This document shows positions 1-5,081 of a stretch of 7,755 nucleotides of DNA, piece by piece. Both the position numbers and the translations under genes were made by a program. Every line of letters starts with the position of its first letter. Position 1 is the first letter of the stretch. Below the pieces are notes generated by a model. That model saw nothing but the letters and a program-made list of their open reading frames with translations, had not been told where the DNA came from and searched no databases. The DNA lies in contig JBBQSF010000135.1 of NCBI GenBank assembly GCA_038214085.1, forward strand, positions 1-7,755, written 5' to 3'. Source of the stretch: JBBQSF01 sp038214085. GTDB taxonomy: Bacteria; Bacteroidota; Bacteroidia; Bacteroidales; CG2-30-32-10.

Positions 1-798
1 GCTTGTTTTTTTGCATCGGGGCTAATTAATACAAAATTACTAGGTGTTTCTTTTGGGGTTTTTCTGCTAGCAGCAGGAGCTTCAACTTTAAATCAGATTC
101 AAGAAAAAGAATTTGATGCACAAATGAGTAGAACAAAAAAACGACCCATACCCAAAGGTGTAACACCCTTAAGCAGCGCATGGATATTGACAATGTTTTT
201 GATCATTTTCGGCCTAATATTATTGTATTTTTTTGGAACAATAATTTCTATTATATTGGGTGTTACAAGTATTTTATGGTATAATGGAGTTTATACTTTA
301 TTAAAAAGAATAACTGCTTTTGCCGTACTTCCTGGCACTTTAACAGGAGTAATTCCAATAATTATTGGCTGGCAAACAGCAGGGGGGCATTGGAATGATA
401 TTAGGTTGATTTGGCTTGCTTCATTTATGGCCTTATGGCAATTGCCCCATTTTATAATACTGATGCTTCGATATAATGATGATTATAAAAATGCAGGATT
501 TCCTGTATTAACGGATATATTTTCTTTAACCACAGTAAAATTTTTTATTCTTTCCGGTGCTGTGTTTGTTTCGGGTTTGTGTTTTTATCCAATACTCAAT
601 TGTAGGATATTGAGCCACATTATGGTAATTTGTTCTATATTGAATTGCCTGGTTTTTATTGTAGATTTATTCTTGATTCGCAAAAGCAATTATTTGAGAT
701 CATTTGTCTCAATAAATATATTGATGTTGTTTATAATGCTTTGCTTTCTTCTCGATAAATTAATTGCTGTAAATTACTTTGCGCAATTCAGCTTGTAA
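1..798 (+). CDS. ctaB: Protoheme IX farnesyltransferase (heme O synthase), UbiA family; 5'-partial
   Basis: The frame is open from base 1, so the true start is outside the window; 265 codons are visible. Family members are about 300 residues, so roughly 30-40 N-terminal residues are missing. The first UbiA prenyl-diphosphate/Mg motif is present at visible residues 31-51 (NQIQEKEFDAQM, then RTKKRPIP), with E37 where heme O synthases usually have Asp. The second acidic motif is RYNDDYKNAG around residues 157-166. Between them are the family landmarks VYTLLKR, GVIPIIIGW and LWQLPHF. The rest is hydrophobic and fits a multi-pass inner-membrane protein. Known family role: transfer of farnesyl from farnesyl diphosphate to the heme B vinyl group, giving heme O for terminal oxidases. 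The start at position 124 is internal and would cut off the first active-site motif. No oxidase genes are visible in the window. The choice of heme O synthase over another UbiA enzyme rests on these motifs and is likely but not certain. Confidence 0.85.
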   Translation, partial: ACFFASGLINTKLLGVSFGVFLLAAGASTLNQIQEKEFDAQMSRTKKRPIPKGVTPLSSAWILTMFLIIFGLILLYFFGTIISIILGVTSILWYNGVYTLLKRITAFAVLPGTLTGVIPIIIGWQTAGGHWNDIRLIWLASFMALWQLPHFIILMLRYNDDYKNAGFPVLTDIFSLTTVKFFILSGAVFVSGLCFYPILNCRILSHIMVICSILNCLVFIVDLFLIRKSNYLRSFVSINILMLFIMLCFLLDKLIAVNYFAQFSL

Positions 799-1694
799 TA
801 TTTCTTTGCAGTTTTGTCGCCAAGCTGTGCTGCTTTTAACACATCAGCGCATGATTCAGAATGCCGGCCTACACTAGCTTTTGCCAAACCACGATTAAAA
901 TATGCATCAGCAGCATCAGGTTCAAGGGCAATTACTTTGTTATAATCGTTTATTGCCAGATCAAATAAATTGTTTTCATCGAGCATGAACGCTCTGTTGA
1001 AATACGCATCAGTGTATGTGCTGTCGAGTTTTATTGCAGATGAGTAATCAAGAAATGCTTGCTGTGTTTTATTTAATTCGTCATAGTCAAACCCGCGTGC
1101 ATAATAGAAATTCGCATTTGTTGAATCTTTACGGATGGCTAAATCATAGGATAGCAATGCTGATTCCAATTCTTTGAGTTCATCATACAATAATCCCATT
1201 TTATAATATCCTTGTGCATAATTTGGAAAAAGGTTTACTACTTTTAGGTAATCCGCAATAGCCAATGAATACTGACCCATTTCAGAATAAAGGCTAGCTC
1301 GGTTTATATATGCCAACGCAAAAGAAGAATCCATTTTGATAGCAGAAGAGAAATCAGAAATTGCTTTTTCATTTTTCTGCATGTGCATGTATACAAAACC
1401 TCTGTTTACATAGGCATCAGCAGCGGGTTGTTTAGAAATGATATAAGTGTAATCTGCCGCAGCTTTTGTATAAATTTCAGCCTTATCGTAAGCAATTGCA
1501 CGGTTAAAATAGGCATCAATATAATCAGGTTTTAAATCAATTGCCTTTGAGTATTCTTCAGCGGATCCTTTATAATCGGCGCTTTGGAATTTGGTAAAAC
1601 CATTCATATAATATTCTTCCGCAGTTTGAGAGAATAAACGTTCGGAACTTAATAATAGTAGAATTGATAAACCAAAAAATATTCTCAATTTCAT
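774..1694 (-). CDS. Exported TPR-repeat protein (eight repeats)
   Basis: This 306-residue protein starts with a signal peptide (residues 1-22: K2/R4, a hydrophobic stretch FFGLSILLLL, probable cleavage near FS|QT), so it is probably periplasmic or surface-exposed. The rest consists of eight consecutive TPR units at about residues 25-58, 59-91, 92-125, 126-159, 160-193, 194-227, 228-261 and 262-306. They share the pattern AYxNRG...A..DY..AI.L.P. The last unit is a capping repeat ending in ESCADVLKAAQLGDKTAKKYYKLNC, seen here as CADVLKAAQLGD, a form common in Bacteroidetes TPR proteins. TPR arrays bind other proteins; no enzymatic domain is present and the partner cannot be told. The gene lies 46 bp downstream of the TPM gene on the same strand, so it could be the third gene of an htpG-TPM-TPR transcript. 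Its 3' end overlaps the convergent UbiA-family gene by 25 bp (774-798). The ATG is supported because it immediately begins a signal peptide. Confidence 0.9.
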   Translation of the reverse strand: MKLRIFFGLSILLLLSSERLFSQTAEEYYMNGFTKFQSADYKGSAEEYSKAIDLKPDYIDAYFNRAIAYDKAEIYTKAAADYTYIISKQPAADAYVNRGFVYMHMQKNEKAISDFSSAIKMDSSFALAYINRASLYSEMGQYSLAIADYLKVVNLFPNYAQGYYKMGLLYDELKELESALLSYDLAIRKDSTNANFYYARGFDYDELNKTQQAFLDYSSAIKLDSTYTDAYFNRAFMLDENNLFDLAINDYNKVIALEPDAADAYFNRGLAKASVGRHSESCADVLKAAQLGDKTAKKYYKLNCAK

Positions 1695-1720
1695 AAAAGG
1701 TGAATTAAAATTTCAGTTTA

Positions 1721-1748
1721 TAAATGTATAGAAAAAAGCATTACACAA
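1721..1748 (-). promoter_or_regulatory. Possible weak promoter for the TPR gene
   Basis: On the minus strand TTG (1748-1746) is followed after 17 bases by TACATTTA (1728-1721), which matches TAnnTTTG at all fixed positions but the last. It begins inside the end of the TPM gene and would give a leader of about 20 bases before the TPR start at 1694. Such near-matches are frequent in AT-rich DNA, and read-through from htpG-TPM is an equally good explanation. Confidence 0.2.
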
Positions 1749-2190
1749 TGTTTTTGCCATACGAAATATCATCAGGCAATTCGTTTACGTCTTCTTTAAA
1801 AAATGGGAAATATTTTTTTAACAGCTCTCCTGTTTGAGTTATGGCTTCAATCAAACCTTCGGTAAACTTAGATTCTCTGAAGTAATTTATCAACTCCTGA
1901 TTGATTGTGTTCCAAAATTTATTTTCTATTATTTTGTTAATTCCTTCATCACAAACAATCGCAAACTTTCTGGAGCCAAAGGCTGCATAAAAAAGAATGC
2001 CATTACGCAATTCAGTGTTTTTTATATTCAGTTTTTCAAACACTTGTTGTGCTCTTATTTTAGGATCTCCAACACAAATGTCTTCAACATGAACCATGAT
2101 TTCAGCAGATGTATCAAGCTCTGCATTCATAATGGCCTGCTTGATGTCATCTTCTTCCAAGATATCAAGCAGTGGTTTGTTTTTAGCCAT
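1741..2190 (-). CDS. TPM-domain protein, short cytoplasmic form
   Basis: This 149-residue protein is almost entirely one TPM domain (TLP18.3/Psb32/MOLO-1 family, formerly DUF477). Visible landmarks are TSAEIMVHVED (27-37), AQQVFEKLNI (47-56), RNGILFYAA (62-70), FAIVCDEGIN (76-85, where the family usually has GD.GI), FW (92-93), YFPFF (127-131) and NELPDDIS (136-143). There is no signal peptide, transmembrane helix or glycine-rich tail, so it resembles the short soluble TPM proteins of Bacteroidetes and not the membrane-anchored YgcG type. Some plant and bacterial TPM domains have been linked to phosphatase activity or photosystem repair; the bacterial role is not settled and I assign none. 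Its ATG shares its first A with the htpG TAA stop (TAATG, 2188-2192 on the minus strand), which implies translational coupling with the chaperone. No LemA gene, a frequent TPM neighbour, is visible. Confidence 0.88.
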   Translation of the reverse strand: MAKNKPLLDILEEDDIKQAIMNAELDTSAEIMVHVEDICVGDPKIRAQQVFEKLNIKNTELRNGILFYAAFGSRKFAIVCDEGINKIIENKFWNTINQELINYFRESKFTEGLIEAITQTGELLKKYFPFFKEDVNELPDDISYGKNIV

Positions 2191-4082
2191 TATTTGATTG
2201 TTTCAATACTTCTTTTGATAAAATCAGTGAGTTCAGCGCCTTTCAGCAGATTTTGCGAAAGCAAAGCCAAGTCGGTAAGTTGCTTAAGTGTAGTTTTTGC
2301 TTTTTCTTCATCGCTTTCACTTGCAAGCCTTGTAATTACAGGGTGATTGGCATTTACCACAAGATTAAACTGGTCGGGCATTTCACCAAAATAACTGTTT
2401 CCGCCAAGTGCCGACATATCTTTCATACGGCGCATAAATTCAGGCTGAATAATAGTTATGGGCTGTTCTGTTTCGCTTAGATTTTCAAACTGAACAGTAA
2501 AACGTGATTTGTCAACAACAGCTTCAATAGTAGGTTTTAGCTTGTTTTTTTCATCATCGCTGAGTTTTGAAGGCATGGAATCTTCTTTCTGAATCAGCTT
2601 GTCAATAATATCGGCATCAACGCGTTTGAATTGCGTTTTCTCAATTTTCTGTTCCAACTGATTGATAAAATGGCTGTCGATAATGCTGTCCATTATTATT
2701 ACATCGTAACCACGTTCTTTGGCCGATTGAATAAAACTGTGCTGTTCTATGGCATTTGCGGCATACAGAATTACTGTATTTTTATCTTTATCGGTTTGCA
2801 ATGGCTTAACATGTTCCAGGTATTCTTCAATGGTGAAGTATTTTCCATCGGTGTTTTTGTAAAGACAGAATTTTGCAGCTCTTTCATAAAACTTTTCATC
2901 GGAAATCATACCGTAAGTAATAAAGATTTTAATGTCGTCCCATTTCGATTCAAAATCTTCGCGGTTTGTTTTGAATAATTCTTCAAGTTTATCTGCAACT
3001 TTTTTAGAAATATGACTTGATATTTTTTTAACATTTGAATCGCTTTGCAAAAAGCTGCGGGAAACATTTAGCGGGATGTCAGGCGAATCAATAACTCCAT
3101 GCAGTAATGTCAGAAAATCAGGAACAATACCTTCAACGGAATCAGTAACAAAAACCTGATTGCAGTACAATTGAATTTTTTCTTTTTGTGCTTCTAATTT
3201 TTTCTTGATTTTAGGAAAGTACAGTATTCCCGTGAGGTTAAACGGATAATCTACATTCAGGTGAATATTGAATAGTGGTTCTTCCCATGTAAATGGATAC
3301 AATTCGTGATAGAATTTTTTATAATCTTCTTCGGTTTGATCAACAGGTTTGAGTGTCCACAAGGGTTTTGTGTTGTTGATGATGCGTGGTTTTTCAACTT
3401 CTTTGGTTTTGTCTTTTCCGTCTTTGTCTTTTTCGCCAGTAGGTTCAAATATTTTTTCTGTACCAAAAACAATTTCCGCAGGAAGGAATTTACAGTATTT
3501 TTTCAACAGGGTAAGTATACGTTCTTCTTCAAGAAATTCTTCCGAATCAGCAGAAATATGTAAAGTGATTTCAGTGCCACGTTCTTTTTTATCGTGTTCT
3601 GTAATAGTGTATTCAGGACTTCCGTCGCATTCCCATTTTGCCGCTTTTGTACCGGGACCTTTTTTATATGTTTTGGTAAGGAGTTCCACTTTGTCCGAAA
3701 CCATGAACGAAGAATAAAAACCAAGTCCGAAATGCCCTATTATCGGGTTGTTTGCAGTTTCAGTTTTGTATTTTGCCACAAAATCTTCGGCACCAGAAAA
3801 AGCAATTTGGTTGATATATTTCTCCACTTCTTCGGTGGTCATGCCTATTCCGCGATCCTTAACAGTTATTGTTTTTGCTTTTTTATTGAGAATAACTTCT
3901 ATTTGTGTATTTCCAACTTCGCCCGAAAAATCGCCGGCAATACTAATGGTCTTTAATTTTTGTGTAGCATCCACAGCATTCGAAATCAATTCGCGAAGAA
4001 AAATTTCATGATCGGAATACAGAAATTTTTTAATGATTGGGAAAATGTTTTCAGTTTGTACGTTAATGGTTCCTTTTTGCAT
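2190..4082 (-). CDS. htpG: Molecular chaperone HtpG (bacterial Hsp90)
   Basis: Complete 630-residue Hsp90, about the size of E. coli HtpG. The N-terminal GHKL ATPase domain (about 1-210) has the N-box ELISNAVDATQKL with catalytic E31 and Mg-binding N35, DRGIGM (76-81), the lid-side GHFGLGF (116-122) and RGTEITLHI (168-176). A short charged linker (about 213-233, EKDKDGKDKTKEVEKP) precedes the middle domain, where PLNVSRSFLQSD (337-348) carries R342, the expected ATP-contacting arginine. The C-terminal dimerisation domain (about 490-630) has no MEEVD tail, as expected for bacteria. The protein is a cytosolic, ATP-driven homodimeric chaperone that remodels client proteins, usually with DnaK. 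The start is well fixed: an in-frame TAA lies 15 bases before the ATG, at 4095-4097. It is first in an apparent operon, followed by the TPM gene with a one-base overlap. The upstream region lacks a clear TAnnTTTG promoter but has TGNCA elements and a sigma-54-like site. Confidence 0.98.
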   Translation of the reverse strand: MQKGTINVQTENIFPIIKKFLYSDHEIFLRELISNAVDATQKLKTISIAGDFSGEVGNTQIEVILNKKAKTITVKDRGIGMTTEEVEKYINQIAFSGAEDFVAKYKTETANNPIIGHFGLGFYSSFMVSDKVELLTKTYKKGPGTKAAKWECDGSPEYTITEHDKKERGTEITLHISADSEEFLEEERILTLLKKYCKFLPAEIVFGTEKIFEPTGEKDKDGKDKTKEVEKPRIINNTKPLWTLKPVDQTEEDYKKFYHELYPFTWEEPLFNIHLNVDYPFNLTGILYFPKIKKKLEAQKEKIQLYCNQVFVTDSVEGIVPDFLTLLHGVIDSPDIPLNVSRSFLQSDSNVKKISSHISKKVADKLEELFKTNREDFESKWDDIKIFITYGMISDEKFYERAAKFCLYKNTDGKYFTIEEYLEHVKPLQTDKDKNTVILYAANAIEQHSFIQSAKERGYDVIIMDSIIDSHFINQLEQKIEKTQFKRVDADIIDKLIQKEDSMPSKLSDDEKNKLKPTIEAVVDKSRFTVQFENLSETEQPITIIQPEFMRRMKDMSALGGNSYFGEMPDQFNLVVNANHPVITRLASESDEEKAKTTLKQLTDLALLSQNLLKGAELTDFIKRSIETIK

Positions 4083-4112
4083 GACAATAAATTTTTAATG
4101 TTTTGCGGGAAT

Positions 4113-4129
4113 TGTCAAAGGATGTGCCA
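4113..4129 (-). promoter_or_regulatory. Candidate sigma-54-like promoter of htpG
   Basis: Read on the minus strand, the site is TTGGCACATCCTTTGACA with TGGCAC at 4129-4124, five bases, then TTGA at 4118-4115. The sigma-54 (RpoN) consensus is TGGCAC-N5-TTGC. Spacing and the -24 element match exactly; the only change in the core is A for the final C of the -12 element. If used, transcription would begin near 4103 and leave a leader of about 21 bases before the htpG ATG. No competing TAnnTTTG element is seen between the two genes. The sequence match is direct; its use as a promoter is inference. Confidence 0.45.
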
Positions 4130-4142
4130 ATGGGAGCAGAGG

Positions 4143-4155
4143 TGACAAAATGGCA
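4143..4155 (-). promoter_or_regulatory. TGNCA dyad, candidate regulator-binding site for htpG
   Basis: The minus strand reads TGCCATTTTGTCA, an inverted repeat of TGNCA half-sites separated by three bases. Its centre lies about 22 bp upstream of the -24 GG of the sigma-54-like element. Two further TGCCA elements lie upstream at 4223-4227 and 4233-4237. The half-site pattern recurs inside the promoter itself (TGGCA 4125-4129, TGACA 4113-4117). It may be an operator or activator site; the regulator is unknown. Confidence 0.4.
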
Positions 4156-4319
4156 AGAATGGGTTCCTCCAATTTTTTTTGCAGGACGAAATTTCCTGTT
4201 CTTTATACAGAAGTTTATTTGCTGGCAGAAATTGGCAAAATATTTTTTTTTGTGAAAACTCAATGCTCGCACGTATTTGCATTACGAGTGTGTGTGTATT
4301 TCATTTTTCTATAATGTCA

Positions 4320-4347
4320 CTCGGTTATAAATCCGAGCTCTAGGATT
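4320..4347 (-). terminator. Two overlapping weak hairpins downstream of the 4375-4836 gene
   Basis: AATCC/GGATT (4330-4334 with 4343-4347, 8-base loop) and CTCGG/CCGAG (4320-4324 with 4333-4337, 8-base loop) share bases 4333-4334 and interleave, so only one can form at a time. A further ATTGC/GCAAT stem lies nearer the stop (4358-4372). None is followed by a clear T-run on the minus strand, so this is a poor intrinsic terminator. It may only slow or partly stop transcription from the upstream gene into htpG. Confidence 0.2.
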
Positions 4348-4374
4348 TTAATATTGAATTGCGTGTTGCAATAA

Positions 4375-4836
4375 TTAAAAACCAAGCTGCATTACAATAG
4401 TTTCAAGTGTTGCAACAGGTATGTCCTTTTCGGCATTAATCATAATAGTCATGCGCAGTGCGGGATACAAAACAACCAATACATTCATTTGTGTTTCGCC
4501 ATTGGCAGCGAAATTGTTGGTTCCGAGATATGCTTTTTTACCGCCAATTTCATATTCTTTAACTGGAATAAATTCATCGCCTTGTTTTGTAACCACAGCA
4601 TAAAACGAAACATGAAATGCACTTATGGCTCCATTGAGCTGTTTTAGGGTGAACAACGATGAATATGCTGCCAAATCTTCTGCAGTAATTGTGCAGGTAT
4701 AGTCTTGGAGCTGAATGCCTTTTACTGCTTTGTCGAATTGGGCAAAGTTGATAGCAGCATCAATAGGTAGGTCTTCTTGGGCGTAAGAGGCAAATGTTGT
4801 GAAAATAGCAATAAAAAGAATCATTAATTTTTTCAT
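4375..4836 (-). CDS. Small exported protein of unknown function
   Basis: This 153-residue protein has a clear signal peptide: MKKLMILFIAIFTTFASYA, with cleavage predicted before Q20. The mature part of about 134 residues has a helical-looking first half (IDAAINFAQFDKAV; TAEDLAAYSSLF) and a beta-rich second half (FHVSFYAVV, MNVLVVLYP, LRMTIMINA). It ends in TLETIVMQLGF. There is no lipobox, transmembrane helix beyond the signal, or PorSS-type sorting tail. One cysteine (C48) remains after processing. I do not recognise the family. The gene is monocistronic by appearance: it has its own Bacteroidetes-type promoter (4868-4899), a 292-bp gap to htpG and a 245-bp gap to the tricorn gene. The length, signal peptide and promoter make it a credible real gene. 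Location is probably periplasmic or secreted. Confidence 0.8.
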   Translation of the reverse strand: MKKLMILFIAIFTTFASYAQEDLPIDAAINFAQFDKAVKGIQLQDYTCTITAEDLAAYSSLFTLKQLNGAISAFHVSFYAVVTKQGDEFIPVKEYEIGGKKAYLGTNNFAANGETQMNVLVVLYPALRMTIMINAEKDIPVATLETIVMQLGF

Positions 4837-5081
4837 AAAAATGGCTTTTTGTTAAATTAAATATGTGCAAAAATACAATAACATTTTCAGACAACCAAAG
4901 GCTTGGAGAGAAGTGCCCAATAATAAAGAAGCAAATGCTGATTATTTTGTAACCTCCAGTACTCAGACGTCTCTATATTTATCTGCCGTAGGCATGACTA
5001 GTCCAATAAGGCTAACTTTATCATCAGCATAATTTTCACTTTACTGTTTTCATTTTTCGAAAAACAAATCCTCTTTAAAAA
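4837..5081. other. 245-bp intergenic region between the tricorn gene and the small exported gene
   Basis: No gene is credible here. The end nearest 4837 carries the promoter for the small exported gene. The rest contains an 8-bp inverted repeat ATGCTGAT (4935-4942) / ATCAGCAT (5023-5030) enclosing 80 bp, a small TGCC-GTA-GGCA hairpin (4984-4994), an AGACGTCT palindrome (4965-4972) and an AT palindrome TTTTTCGAAAAA (5053-5064) about 17 bp past the tricorn stop. The last could contribute to transcript ending, but I see no convincing GC-stem/T-run terminator. Confidence 0.5.
4868..4899 (-). promoter_or_regulatory. Bacteroidetes-type sigma-A promoter for the 4375-4836 gene
   Basis: On the minus strand TTTG (4899-4896) is followed after 20 bases by TATTTTTG (4875-4868). 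This fits the Bacteroidetes consensus TTTG / TAnnTTTG at about -33/-7 with the usual spacing of about 19-20 bases. The predicted transcription start is near 4861, leaving a leader of about 25 A/T-rich bases before the ATG at 4836, with no strong Shine-Dalgarno site, as is normal for the phylum. Confidence 0.6.

Larger units (their letters stand above)
4083..4374. other. 292-bp intergenic region upstream of htpG
   Basis: No credible gene is present. Reading toward htpG, it holds the region after the 4375-4836 gene (two or three weak hairpins, 4320-4372), a TGCCA-N5-TGCCA direct pair (4223-4237 as read on the minus strand), a CAGGA/TCCTG inverted repeat with a 7-base loop (4182-4198), a TGCCATTTTGTCA dyad (4143-4155) and a sigma-54-like -24/-12 element (4113-4129). 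I found no CAAAnnTA on the plus strand, that is, no minus-strand TAnnTTTG -7 element, in this interval. I also found no CIRCE-type GAGTGC/GCACTC operator. Confidence 0.7.

Noticed and set aside
124..798. Met at 124 as the start of the UbiA-family gene
   Set aside because: The frame is open back to base 1 and the upstream 41 codons encode the first active-site motif, so this Met is internal.
774..1694. Periodic DNA repeats in the TPR gene as a repeat array or CRISPR
   Set aside because: The roughly 102-bp periodicity is the 34-residue TPR protein repeat and is degenerate at the DNA level.
1834..2346. 170-codon plus-strand frame opposite the TPM gene and end of htpG
   Set aside because: It is antisense to two well-supported genes, has biased F/S/C-rich composition and no recognisable family.
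3257..3956. Several overlapping frames of 70-122 codons within htpG
   Set aside because: They are shadows of the conserved htpG coding sequence with no family similarity I can see.
4063..4272. 69-codon minus-strand reading frame upstream of htpG
   Set aside because: It overlaps the htpG start in another frame, has no recognisable domain and covers the likely regulatory region.
4259..4290. Possible CIRCE (HrcA) operator near CTCGCACG...CGAGTG
   Set aside because: CTCG/CGAG form a short dyad, but the arms do not match TTAGCACTC-N9-GAGTGCTAA in sequence or spacing.
5053..5064. TTTTTCGAAAAA as an intrinsic terminator for the tricorn gene
   Set aside because: It is a pure AT palindrome with only a CG centre and no loop, too weak to call as a terminator.
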